Shown: positions 32,173-39,843 of the stretch, piece after piece
How the letters are laid out: each line of letters starts with the position of its first letter
How positions within the stretch are numbered: the stretch's first letter is position 1
NCBI GenBank assembly: GCA_017629095.1
Contig: JAGBXW010000033.1
Coordinates: 1-44,517, forward strand
DNA: 44,517 nt
Origin: Treponema sp.
GTDB taxonomy: Bacteria > Spirochaetota > Spirochaetia > Treponematales > Treponemataceae
Reading direction: 5' to 3'
The notes under the pieces: generated by a model
What the model was told of the DNA's origin: nothing
What the model saw: only the letters and a program-made list of their open reading frames with translations
Databases searched by the model: none
Program-made: the position numbers and the translations under genes

Positions 32173-32201
32173 TTGAACATTTTATGAAAAAGTGTTATTC
32201 T
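32173..32201 (+). promoter_or_regulatory. Promoter abutting the RlmL-like start codon
   Basis: TTGAAC (32173-32178), 17 nt, TATTCT (32196-32201), then 6 nt (CACCCC) and ATG 32208. No Shine-Dalgarno is present, so a leaderless mRNA is predicted. Confidence 0.6.
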
Positions 32202-32207
32202 CACCCC

Positions 32208-33398
32208 ATGAATACCCTGGTAGCATTGTGCCCAATTGGTGCAGAAAAAATTCTCGGAAATGAAATTAAGAAGCTTGGTTACACCCTTAAAGACATGGGA
32301 AGTCCCCGCCCCTTGGGACGAGTTACCTTTGTAGGTGACGATGACGCACTTTTTAGAAGCAATCTTTGCTTGCGGACTGCGGACCGAGTGTATCTTCAGC
32401 TGGCTTCCTACAAGGCCGAGGATTTTGACGCCCTTTTTGACAGCGTATATTCCATTCCCTGGCAGGATTTCTTTTACAAGGATGTGCGAGTGGTGGTGGA
32501 CAAGGTTCGCAGCCACAAAAGTCGCCTTTCCTCTGAGCACAGCATTCAAGGAATTGTTCACAAGGCCATTTACACCAAGTTGGGAGATGTGTGGCACATT
32601 CACACCATGCCCGAAAGTGGTGACCGTAACGACGTTCGCATTTATATCGAAAATAACATAGTTACCGTTCTGCTAGACTTGTCTGGAGTACCCCTTCACC
32701 GACGGGGCTACCGTAAAGACGGAGGCATTGCTCCAATCCGAGAAACTATGGCAGCAGTGTTACTCCAACTCATGAACTGGCGACGTAAAACTCCCCTTCA
32801 CGACCCATTCTGTGGCTCTGGAACCATTGCCAGCGAAGCCATGCTCTATGCCTATAACGTGGCACCTGGATTTGGCCGTCGCTTTGCCTTGGAAAATCTG
32901 AAGGTCTACGACGAAGCACGAGCCTACGAAATTAAATGTCAGGAAGCAGAAAAAATTCAGCCTGAATGTCAAACTCGTATCACCGGTACCGACATTGACT
33001 CCGATGCCGTGGAGCGAGCCAGAGCCAATGCGGAACGAGCAGGTGTTACTGCTGGCCGAGCCTTGCAGCTCATTGGAAGTGACCAAAGAATCCAGCGTCC
33101 CGACTTTGACCAAGCAGATTTCCGTGACTTGGGGGCCCCTTACGACACAGGACTTTTGCTGGGAAATCCTCCCTACGGCGAGCGACTGGAGGATGCAGAG
33201 TCTGCCCAGCTTTTGTACAAGGACATGGCAGAACTCTTTGACGCATTCCCAGGCTGGGACATGGGCTTTATCACCTCCCGTGAGGACTTTGAAACCCACT
33301 TGGGACGCAAGGCAAATTCCACCAAAAAACTGAAGGGTGGAAACCTAGATACTTATTTTTATCAATTTATTCAATCTCAACAAAAGGAAAAAAAGTAA
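32208..33398 (+). CDS. THUMP-domain class I RNA methyltransferase, RlmL-like
   Basis: The 396-residue product starts MNTLVALCPIGAEKILGNEIKKLGY, the family N-terminus, so ATG 32208 is preferred to 32184. The THUMP domain is about residues 45-160 (ending RNDVRIYIENNIVTVLLDLSGVPLHRRGYR). The Rossmann methylase follows with KTPLHDPFCGSGTIASEAML (SAM-binding motif, about residue 200), ITGTDIDSDAVERARANAERAG, and the catalytic LLGNPPYGERLED (NPPY motif, about 318). It probably makes m2G2445-type modification of 23S rRNA, as RlmL does, without the RlmK half. It ends 1 bp inside the TetR start (TAATG). Confidence 0.9.
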   Translation: MNTLVALCPIGAEKILGNEIKKLGYTLKDMGSPRPLGRVTFVGDDDALFRSNLCLRTADRVYLQLASYKAEDFDALFDSVYSIPWQDFFYKDVRVVVDKVRSHKSRLSSEHSIQGIVHKAIYTKLGDVWHIHTMPESGDRNDVRIYIENNIVTVLLDLSGVPLHRRGYRKDGGIAPIRETMAAVLLQLMNWRRKTPLHDPFCGSGTIASEAMLYAYNVAPGFGRRFALENLKVYDEARAYEIKCQEAEKIQPECQTRITGTDIDSDAVERARANAERAGVTAGRALQLIGSDQRIQRPDFDQADFRDLGAPYDTGLLLGNPPYGERLEDAESAQLLYKDMAELFDAFPGWDMGFITSREDFETHLGRKANSTKKLKGGNLDTYFYQFIQSQQKEKK

Positions 33399-33997
33399 TG
33401 GCAATTGTAGTTGAACACGACAAGCGAAAAAAGGAAATTCTTGAAACAGCCTTAGATTTGTTTATGGAAAAGGGCTACGAAGACGTAACCTTTCAGAAAA
33501 TTGCAGATCGCTGTGGTATTACTCGAACAACCTTGTACATCTACTTCAAGAACAAAAAAGAAATTTTTGTGTGGAGCATCAAACAGCTGACCACAGAAAT
33601 AGAAGCATCATTAATGGAAATTATTAACGATGAGTCTAAGACAGTGAAAGAGCGACTTTTAAACGTTTTAGATAGAATTTTGGAAAAATGTACAGAAAAT
33701 CACCTACTTTTTACCGTTACCCTCACCTATCTTTTACAGCTCCAAAAATCTGGCAAGGATCCTGCTGTACGGGTACGCCGGAGAATCATCCGATTACGCC
33801 ATCTTATGTCTTTAATCATTATTGAAGGTATCAATCGTGGTGAATTCAAAAAGGTAAATGTCCACGACACGAATGAACTTTTGTACAGTGTTATTGAAGC
33901 AGCCATCTTCAGACTGGCAGTCCTAGACCAAAAAGAAATCAATGAACTTCGCCGTCCCTTCTACTTTGTAGTAGAAGGGCTTTTGGCAAATAATTAA
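33398..33997 (+). CDS. TetR-family transcriptional regulator
   Basis: The 199-residue product has the TetR helix-turn-helix at residues 9-55 (KRKKEILETALDLFMEKGYEDVTFQKIADRCGITRTTLYIYFKNKKEIF) and a helical ligand-binding domain. AAAGGAAA lies about 10 nt before ATG 33398, which overlaps the RlmL-like stop by one base, so they are co-transcribed. Its last 100 bp are repeated at 39744-39843 on the far side of the ABC operon, with three synonymous differences. Ligand and target are unknown; the neighbouring ABC operon is a candidate but has DtxR-like sites instead. Confidence 0.9.
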   Translation: MAIVVEHDKRKKEILETALDLFMEKGYEDVTFQKIADRCGITRTTLYIYFKNKKEIFVWSIKQLTTEIEASLMEIINDESKTVKERLLNVLDRILEKCTENHLLFTVTLTYLLQLQKSGKDPAVRVRRRIIRLRHLMSLIIIEGINRGEFKKVNVHDTNELLYSVIEAAIFRLAVLDQKEINELRRPFYFVVEGLLANN

Positions 33998-33998
33998 A
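33899..33998 (+). repeat. TetR 3'-end repeat, left copy
   Basis: Aligned without gaps to 39744-39843; 97 of 100 positions are identical. The three differences (a/t, c/t, a/t) are all at third codon positions and leave A-V-L unchanged. Both end just after the stop codon. Confidence 0.9.
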
Positions 33999-34093
33999 AC
34001 TGGGTTTTTCTTATTGTGGAACGGAAGAAATATATACTGCAAGCTCTCTGCTACCAATGAAATACTTCTAACCAGTCCACTTCAGTTCTTTTC

Positions 34094-34882
34094 TTACATG
34101 GCGATGGAAAGAGGAACTACGGCATTGTAACTCTTTCCTTGTACCTCAAAGGTATGGATAAACACATTCACTCCAAAAGAAGCACACATATTTTTTTCAT
34201 TCACTACAGCATCAACTGGACCGTAGCAATTGGTGCCATCTTTGTTCAGCAGTAGAGCCTTGTCAGCTACCTTCAGTGCATGGGCTGGATAGTGGGTATT
34301 TATAATAGAAGCAATGTTTCGATCCCGTGCCAAATGTTCTAACACTTCAAGAATCACGAGCTGATTCTTAAAATCCAAATTTGACTCAGGTTCATCCAAA
34401 ATCAACATCTGAGGATTTGCCGTAAGAGCTCTGGCAATAAGCACCATCTGTAGTTCGCCACCACTCATATTATTGCACATTTTGTCTTGCAAATGAAGAA
34501 TACCAATATCCTCCATGGCAGCTCGAGCAGCAGCCTCATCTTCTTCTGTGGGACGGGACAACATTCCAAGACGGGAGCTTCTCCCCATTACCACCATATC
34601 CAAAGCGGAAAATGAAAAGGCAGAGGCCTTGGATTGAGGCACGTAAGCGATAGTCTGCCATAACTCCTTGTGGGAAAGATTTGAAATATTCTTTCCGTTC
34701 AGCAGACTCTCCCCCTTCTGCCATTTTTGGAGCCCCATCATGCATTTCAATAAGGTGGTCTTTCCCACACCATTAGAACCCAATACAGCCAACACCTCGC
34801 CGCTGGAAATAGAAAATGAAATATCATTGAGAACAGTTCTTTTACCATAGCCAAAAGAACCATTTTTTACTTCAAAGGTCAT
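34094..34882 (-). CDS. Iron/cobalamin-type ABC transporter ATP-binding protein
   Basis: I chose ATG 34882, which overlaps the permease stop as ATGA; a TTG at 34888 is less likely. The 262-residue product is an ABC ATPase of the FecE/BtuD class: Walker A GSNGVGKTT (about residue 34), Q-loop IAYVPQSKA, signature MSGGELQ (about 133), Walker B QMLILDEPESNLD, and the H-loop INTHYPAH. It would power uptake of a metal chelate with the FecCD-type permease encoded immediately upstream. It is the last gene of a six-gene operon; no terminator was recognised downstream. Confidence 0.93.
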   Translation of the reverse strand: MTFEVKNGSFGYGKRTVLNDISFSISSGEVLAVLGSNGVGKTTLLKCMMGLQKWQKGESLLNGKNISNLSHKELWQTIAYVPQSKASAFSFSALDMVVMGRSSRLGMLSRPTEEDEAAARAAMEDIGILHLQDKMCNNMSGGELQMVLIARALTANPQMLILDEPESNLDFKNQLVILEVLEHLARDRNIASIINTHYPAHALKVADKALLLNKDGTNCYGPVDAVVNEKNMCASFGVNVFIHTFEVQGKSYNAVVPLSIAM

Positions 34883-35895
34883 GACCAAACACCTCCAGTT
34901 TTTCGCAGTAACCCGATAAAGAAAGGAGCTCCGATAATTGCAGTTAAAATAGAAATAGGAATTTCCGCCGCTGTGGCACTACGAGCTGCCGTATCAATTA
35001 TCAACATAAAAATTGCTCCTAAAGATAAGGACAAAGGAATTACGCTATTGTTATTGCTACCCATCAGCATACGGGCAATGTGGGGAACCAAAAGGCCAAC
35101 CCAGCCCACTAAACCGCACATGGACACCACCGAAGCAGTAATGAGAGATGAGGCTACAATCACCAAGAGACGTAATACCCTAATGTTCACTCCCATGGAA
35201 CGAGCTTCATCCTCTGTCAAGGAAAGAATATTCAGCCGCCACCTCAGTACAAAGATAATGGTTGCTCCCAATACAATACAGGGTAAGCCAAACATAAGGT
35301 TAGTGTAAGTAACACTTGACATACTCCCTAAAAGCCAATAAGTGATGGAAGGCAGTTGATCCTCTGGATCTGCCAAATATTTCAGCAAGGAAACAAAGGC
35401 CTGGAACAAAGCAGATACCACCATACCAGAAAGCACAATCATTATAACTGACCGTTGAGATTTAACACGACTAATCCAATAGGTAATACCGCATGCCACC
35501 AAACCACTGGCCAGAGCAAACAGCTGAATGACAATCAGGTTTCCACCTAACATCATAGCGAGTACAGCACCGAAGGAAGCTCCACTTGCTACCCCTAAGG
35601 TATCTGGAGTTGCCAAGGGATTGGAGAACAGGCCCTGAAATGCAGCACCAGAACAGGCAAGTCCCGCACCAGCAGCAATGGCTAACAGTACTCGAGGAAG
35701 CCGTACCTTGAAGATAACAGTTCCTGAAGTTCCAGTCTCTCCACTACCAAAGAGCCAAGAAAAAATTACCTCCACCACTTCGGAAAGAGGAATCGAATAA
35801 CGGCCAATACCAAGACAAATCATAGCTGTCAAAATTACTAGGCCAAAGGACAGAATAATCACTAATCCTTGTTTCTTTTTATTAGCAATCAACAT
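34879..35895 (-). CDS. FecCD-type ABC transporter permease
   Basis: The 338-residue product has about nine hydrophobic segments and the FecCD signatures: RLPRVLLAIAAGAGLACSGAAFQGLFSNPLATPDTLGVASGASFGAVLA near the N-terminus, MVVSALFQAF, and CGLVGWVGLLVPHIARMLMG near residue 265. Only one permease gene is present, consistent with a homodimer as in BtuC. It is separated from the substrate-binding gene by 1 bp and overlaps the ATPase gene by 4 bp. Iron siderophores, haem or cobalamin are the usual substrates of the class. Confidence 0.95.
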   Translation of the reverse strand: MLIANKKKQGLVIILSFGLVILTAMICLGIGRYSIPLSEVVEVIFSWLFGSGETGTSGTVIFKVRLPRVLLAIAAGAGLACSGAAFQGLFSNPLATPDTLGVASGASFGAVLAMMLGGNLIVIQLFALASGLVACGITYWISRVKSQRSVIMIVLSGMVVSALFQAFVSLLKYLADPEDQLPSITYWLLGSMSSVTYTNLMFGLPCIVLGATIIFVLRWRLNILSLTEDEARSMGVNIRVLRLLVIVASSLITASVVSMCGLVGWVGLLVPHIARMLMGSNNNSVIPLSLSLGAIFMLIIDTAARSATAAEIPISILTAIIGAPFFIGLLRKTGGVWS

Positions 35896-35896
35896 C

Positions 35897-37066
35897 TTAT
35901 TTTCCCGAAGCCTCCCGAGCTGGATAATAAATCTTGTACATCTCCTCCTCTGTTAATGATACACCGTAGAACCTCTGAAAATAATCCCGCACCACATGGT
36001 CTAGATCTATGTCTGCAAACAACTGTGGATGGAGGGTCTTTGCCATCCACAATACTGCTAGAGGTGTATCTGATGAAGGTGGAAACCAACGGTACATTCC
36101 CAAGGGGAATTTATACACTTGACCACTCTTTACCGCCTGTACAGAACTCCAGTCATCAGCTGTAATGTTGTTATTGTAAAAATCTTCTGGCAACCGAGGG
36201 CTAAAATTAGTAATAAAAATTACATCAGGATTCCACTGGTACACCTGCTCCATGTTCACGTTGGGAGAACCAGACAGAGCCTCCGCCACATTCACACCCC
36301 CTGCCACTTCAATCCAGTACTGACCAAAGAAATTTGAACCGCTGGTACGCAATCCTCCGGCATCATCGTAATAATAGGCAATCATCACCCGAGGTTTATC
36401 CTCTTGGGCCACATCTGCTAACCGCTCCTTCACCAAGGACTCTACATCTCGTCCATACTGCACGATTTCTGCCGCACGGCTAGTGTCAATCCTGCGGTCA
36501 CCGGCAAAAACCTGCCCCAAAAGCTCAATCCAGCCGGCGTATGTCTCCACCGTGTTGTAGCCAGCCTGGGTGGTGGAAAATCCCACCGCAGGAATGCCTG
36601 CATTATCCAATGCTTGACGGGTTTGGACATTGCTAGAACCATAAAACACCACATCAGGTTTCAGTTCTAGTAGCCGCTCCACATTTACCACGCCGTTGGA
36701 CTCAAAATCCGTAGGCAGGTCAGCCAAAGCAGGATAAGCCTGAATTAACAGAGAGTTCTCCGCAGCTGCTTTGGAACTAGCAGGAATTCCCACCAAGCCC
36801 TGGCTAGAGCCAGTGTACAGACAGTACACAGATGGCATGGGCATGAGTCCTGCAATCACAATGCGTTTAATCTCCGCAGGTAGTACCACCTCTACTCCTG
36901 TGTGATCAACGATGGTACGAGGGCCAGCAGATTGAACTTCGCTACTTCTTAAACTTTTTGCCAGCTCATTCTTTTTATCACAACTCCACAATCCCATCAC
37001 AAGTAAAGTTAGCACTAGACAACTTATTGATTTTAAAAAAGACTGCAACTTTTTATACACTATCAT
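35897..37066 (-). CDS. Periplasmic metal-chelate-binding lipoprotein 2
   Basis: The 389-residue precursor has a lipobox (VLTLLVMGLWSC, Cys29). The mature part begins with a linker and ends in the class III binding-protein fold: TIVDHTGVEVVLPAEIKRIVIAGLMPMPSVYCLYTGS, ERLLELKPDVVFYGSS, YYDDAGGLRTSGSNFFGQYWIEVAGGVNVAEAL and QVYQWNPDVIFITNF. This is typical of siderophore/haem/cobalamin binding proteins. It is a diverged paralogue of the next gene upstream, and the two share a nearly identical signal-peptide DNA segment. ATG 37066 overlaps the upstream stop as ATGA. Confidence 0.92.
   Translation of the reverse strand: MIVYKKLQSFLKSISCLVLTLLVMGLWSCDKKNELAKSLRSSEVQSAGPRTIVDHTGVEVVLPAEIKRIVIAGLMPMPSVYCLYTGSSQGLVGIPASSKAAAENSLLIQAYPALADLPTDFESNGVVNVERLLELKPDVVFYGSSNVQTRQALDNAGIPAVGFSTTQAGYNTVETYAGWIELLGQVFAGDRRIDTSRAAEIVQYGRDVESLVKERLADVAQEDKPRVMIAYYYDDAGGLRTSGSNFFGQYWIEVAGGVNVAEALSGSPNVNMEQVYQWNPDVIFITNFSPRLPEDFYNNNITADDWSSVQAVKSGQVYKFPLGMYRWFPPSSDTPLAVLWMAKTLHPQLFADIDLDHVVRDYFQRFYGVSLTEEEMYKIYYPAREASGK
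36964..37042 (-). repeat. Conserved signal-peptide DNA segment, copy in binding protein 2
   Basis: About 79 bp match 38115-38193 with roughly 7 differences, although the rest of the two genes is far more diverged. The segment covers the lipobox and the hydrophobic part. Confidence 0.7.
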
Positions 37067-38202
37067 GCTCCCCCAGCAGCCTCACGGACAGGATTCCAGA
37101 TGGACTGGATATCCTCTGCTGTCAGTTCTAGATTGTAAAATTCCTTGTAAAAATCTGCCGTCACCTGATTCATATCGATGTCAGAAAAAAGATCAGGATG
37201 ATGCTGTTTTGCCATCCATAAAAGCATGAGAGGAGAATCAGTGTTTGTAACATACCAACGATAGATTCCTAAAGGCACCTTCTTTACCTGCTGATTTTTT
37301 ACAGCTTCTACAGAACTCCAGTCATGCCCTCCAAGACTATTATTATACAAGTCCTGAGGTAGAGCATCATTAAAGTTTGTAATATAGATTCTATCAGGAT
37401 TCCAGCTGTAAATCTGCTCAATGGAAACAGAGGGAGTGCCAGCATTGTCTGATCCCACATTTCGGGCTCCACTCGCAGTAATCCAATAATCAGCCCATGT
37501 ACCAGTCCCAGGAACTGCCAAGGTAGCATTATCATACCGATGAATAAACATAGCACGAGGTCTCTGCTCCTCAGGAACTGTGGCAATACGATCCGCTACC
37601 AACTGTTGAATCTTACGACCATACTCCACATATGCACTATTGTCACTTGGTTCTACTCCCATTACAGCGGCCAACTGTTCAATCCAAGTGTGGATCGTCT
37701 CCACTGCGTTGTAATCCTTGATACTCAGACTAAAGCCCACCGCAGGAATCCCAGCTTGGGTAGCAATATCATAGTCTGCCATAACACCTGACGTATAAAA
37801 GACCACATCTGGATCAAGAGCCAACAATTCTTCTGCATTCAAATTACCGTTCTTACTAAATCCCGTCTCGATGGTACCAATATCTGGTGCAATTTTTATA
37901 AGCATAGAATTTTCAGCTGCACTAACAATGGCAGGATCAAGGCCTACCAGTTTATCCGTACCGAACATCTGACAATACACTGAAGCCAAGGGCCACACAG
38001 AAGCAATAACTACTCGTTCAATTTTTTCGGGAAGATACACGGTATTCCCCACCTGATCAACAATAGTGCGAGTTGCAGCAGATTTCACTTCAGAGCTTCC
38101 TCGATGTCCTACCTGCTCATTCTTTTTAGCACAACCACACAATCCCATCACAAATAAAGTTAGCAATAGACAACTTATTGATTTAAAAAAAACGCCACGC
38201 AT
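37063..38202 (-). CDS. Periplasmic metal-chelate-binding lipoprotein 1
   Basis: The 379-residue precursor has a lipobox (TLFVMGLCGC, Cys24). The binding-protein fold follows: TIVDQVGNTVYLPEKIERVVIASVWPLASVYCQMFGT, ELLALDPDVVFYTSG, YDNATLAVPGTGTWADYWITASGARNVGSDN and QIYSWNPDRIYITNF. It is paralogous to binding protein 2. Having two binding proteins with one permease suggests either two ligands or a relay. It overlaps the downstream gene (ATGA) and its own start overlaps the upstream stop as TAATG. Confidence 0.92.
   Translation of the reverse strand: MRGVFFKSISCLLLTLFVMGLCGCAKKNEQVGHRGSSEVKSAATRTIVDQVGNTVYLPEKIERVVIASVWPLASVYCQMFGTDKLVGLDPAIVSAAENSMLIKIAPDIGTIETGFSKNGNLNAEELLALDPDVVFYTSGVMADYDIATQAGIPAVGFSLSIKDYNAVETIHTWIEQLAAVMGVEPSDNSAYVEYGRKIQQLVADRIATVPEEQRPRAMFIHRYDNATLAVPGTGTWADYWITASGARNVGSDNAGTPSVSIEQIYSWNPDRIYITNFNDALPQDLYNNSLGGHDWSSVEAVKNQQVKKVPLGIYRWYVTNTDSPLMLLWMAKQHHPDLFSDIDMNQVTADFYKEFYNLELTAEDIQSIWNPVREAAGGA
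38115..38193 (-). repeat. Conserved signal-peptide DNA segment, copy in binding protein 1
   Basis: Partner of 36964-37042; see that entry for the comparison. Confidence 0.7.
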
Positions 38203-38840
38203 TAAACACTCTCCTTTTTTGCCACCAATTTTGTTTCAATGTCATTGGTAACCCACTTCATAAATTTTTCCATAAAAGGAACCGTAGTAGGCATAAATCC
38301 CTGGCCAATGTGATAATCAGGATCCAAGGAGGTTACGTACAAGGTTCCTGCAAAATGATAATCATCTTTGTACAAAATAGGACGACCTACTTCATCCACT
38401 AAAATCTTTTCACACTCATCTGCCACAGTAAAAGTACCATGGTAGTGCCACTTACATTCCTTCACTTCTAAAAACTGCCACAAAGGATGATTTTGATCAT
38501 AAGCGTAGAGAGGCAAGTCTGCTCCAGGATGAATCCACCACCAAAAATTTGTCTCACATTCTTGGAATGAAATATGCGGAATGTAAGGTGGTCTCACACT
38601 GCCAAAGGTCACCACATTTCCACCCTTCTCGAGATATGATACAATTTTTTCAGAATTTCGCATCAAAAAGTCTGGATTTAGACCTGTGGCAATTACCACA
38701 CAATCAAATCCATCTAAATTCTCCTCCTCAAGTCGGGGTAAATAAAATACTTTATCAAACAATGCACTGAATTTTCCATTATGCACTCTTAAAAATCCTT
38801 GCTGAAAGCTAGATCCCCCAGTAATCAATGCTGTTTTCAT
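38202..38840 (-). CDS. GATase1-like fold protein 2 of the metal ABC operon, function unknown
   Basis: I chose ATG 38840, overlapping the upstream stop as ATGA; the GTG/ATG at 38876 lies inside the upstream gene. The 212-residue product starts MKTALITGG and contains FDCVVIATGLNPDFLMRNSEKIVSYLEKGGNVVTFGS, the pattern of a class I glutamine-amidotransferase-like or ThuA-like fold. NHPLWQFLEVKECKWHYHGTF and GRPILYKDDYHFAGTLYVTSLDPDYH follow, where family members often have a catalytic or metal site. No obvious Cys-His-Glu triad is seen, so amidotransferase activity is doubtful. It has no signal peptide. Role in chelate processing or sensing is inferred from the operon. Confidence 0.6.
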   Translation of the reverse strand: MKTALITGGSSFQQGFLRVHNGKFSALFDKVFYLPRLEEENLDGFDCVVIATGLNPDFLMRNSEKIVSYLEKGGNVVTFGSVRPPYIPHISFQECETNFWWWIHPGADLPLYAYDQNHPLWQFLEVKECKWHYHGTFTVADECEKILVDEVGRPILYKDDYHFAGTLYVTSLDPDYHIGQGFMPTTVPFMEKFMKWVTNDIETKLVAKKESV

Positions 38841-39511
38841 GCTATCTCCCGTTCTTTCATTGTTTTTTCTAGCCACAACAACAGGTTCACACCCAATCGC
38901 TTGGCAGTGCTACTTTCACCCAGTCCAAATCCTATCAAGTCTGCACCAGCAGTACTGAGAATCAAACCTTTAGTAGTAATATCATCAATATAGGCCACAC
39001 ATTCACCATCAGAATCCTGCAATATGACAGAAGCGTCCTTGGGGGCCTTAAAAAAACCGCGATTGAAAAAACCCTTTACACCACAACGATAGTTCATATC
39101 ATATTCCCGCACACCATCGGTAATCTCATGACCACAAGCCACGACCATTCTATCTTTAATAGGGGTAGCACTCGCTTGATACAAAGAATTCCCAGGCAAC
39201 CATTCCAAGTAATTTTGGGTAAAACTCAGCAGAATTCCCCCTGCATCTAGAAACTCTCGAATTTTTTCCTTATTTTCCATAAGTAGGATTTCATCTGCAT
39301 TTGTAGGAATCTCCACTACCTTATACTGGAGTAATCCATTCTCAGTCTCCTGAAACAATCTATAACCATCTATTTTTTTAAAAACTCCACCGTAAAAGGT
39401 GTCCATGGTAGAACCCTCCATGGAAATCCCCCCTCGTGTATCGATATAGGCGATACCCCCTACAGATTTCAAATAGTTGTAGCAGCCTTGTACATTGGAA
39501 TAATCCAACAT
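38837..39511 (-). CDS. GATase1-like fold protein 1 of the metal ABC operon, function unknown
   Basis: The 224-residue product is the first gene of the operon. It contains YKVVEIPTNADEILLMENKEKIREFLDAGGILLSFTQNYLEWLPG and later GHEITDGVREYD, DASVILQDSDGECVAYIDD and KGLILSTAGADLIGFGLG, a pattern seen in GATase1-like and ThuA-like domains. It is a diverged sibling of the next gene in fold, though not clearly alignable by eye over its whole length. GAGGAGGT precedes ATG 39511 at 9-10 nt. It is cytoplasmic. I do not know a characterised member and assign no activity. Confidence 0.6.
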   Translation of the reverse strand: MLDYSNVQGCYNYLKSVGGIAYIDTRGGISMEGSTMDTFYGGVFKKIDGYRLFQETENGLLQYKVVEIPTNADEILLMENKEKIREFLDAGGILLSFTQNYLEWLPGNSLYQASATPIKDRMVVACGHEITDGVREYDMNYRCGVKGFFNRGFFKAPKDASVILQDSDGECVAYIDDITTKGLILSTAGADLIGFGLGESSTAKRLGVNLLLWLEKTMKEREIA

Positions 39512-39580
39512 ATTCAGAATACCTCCTCAATTTATCAAAGTTTGTCCTGTAAAACAAAACCAAGTCATTAAAATGCTTTT

Positions 39581-39634
39581 AGTTACTCTAAGCTAACTCG
39601 ATAAAAAAGTCAATAGTTAGCCTAGAGTAACTAT
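39581..39634 (-). promoter_or_regulatory. Promoter of the ABC operon flanked by two DtxR-like palindromes
   Basis: On the minus strand TTGACT (39608-39613) and TAGAGT (39585-39590) are 17 nt apart. AGTTACTCTAAGCTAACT (39581-39598) covers the -10 box and AGTTAGCCTAGAGTAACT (39615-39632) lies against the -35 box; they are reverse complements with one mismatch, and each is itself an imperfect palindrome. The TTAGCCTA core recalls DtxR/IdeR-type boxes. A metal-dependent repressor is inferred; none is encoded here. Confidence 0.65.
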
Positions 39635-39743
39635 ATAAAAAAATACCTGATTATAGATTTTTTATAAATATATGAGATATTTTCCCTAATTTTTCTTTCA
39701 GTTACAAGGAGTGTGTTGAGGGGATGTCGCAAAATTATCCGAG

Positions 39744-39842
39744 GCAGCCATCTTCAGACTGGCTGTTCTTGACCAAAAAGAAATCAATGAACTTCGCCGT
39801 CCCTTCTACTTTGTAGTAGAAGGGCTTTTGGCAAATAATTAA
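39744..39842 (+). pseudogene. Orphan TetR C-terminal fragment (repeat of 33899-33998)
   Basis: This segment encodes the last 32 residues of the TetR protein (AAIFRLAVLDQKEINELRRPF and on) and its stop, with no upstream gene body. It abuts the stop of the convergent hemerythrin gene by 1 bp. All three differences from the intact gene are synonymous, which suggests derivation from a functional homologue rather than random decay. Confidence 0.85.
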
Positions 39843-39843
39843 A

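Noticed and set aside
32760-33299. 179-codon antisense frame inside the RlmL-like gene
   Set aside because: Explained by the opposite strand, which has the NPPY methylase motif.
33398-39511. TetR protein as the regulator of the ABC operon
   Set aside because: The operon promoter carries DtxR-like palindromes, and the TetR gene is on the other strand, co-transcribed with the RlmL-like gene.
19500-39843. Transposon or integron origin of the repeat-flanked modules
   Set aside because: No transposase, integrase, attC-like palindromes or terminal inverted repeats were seen; the repeats are coding gene ends.
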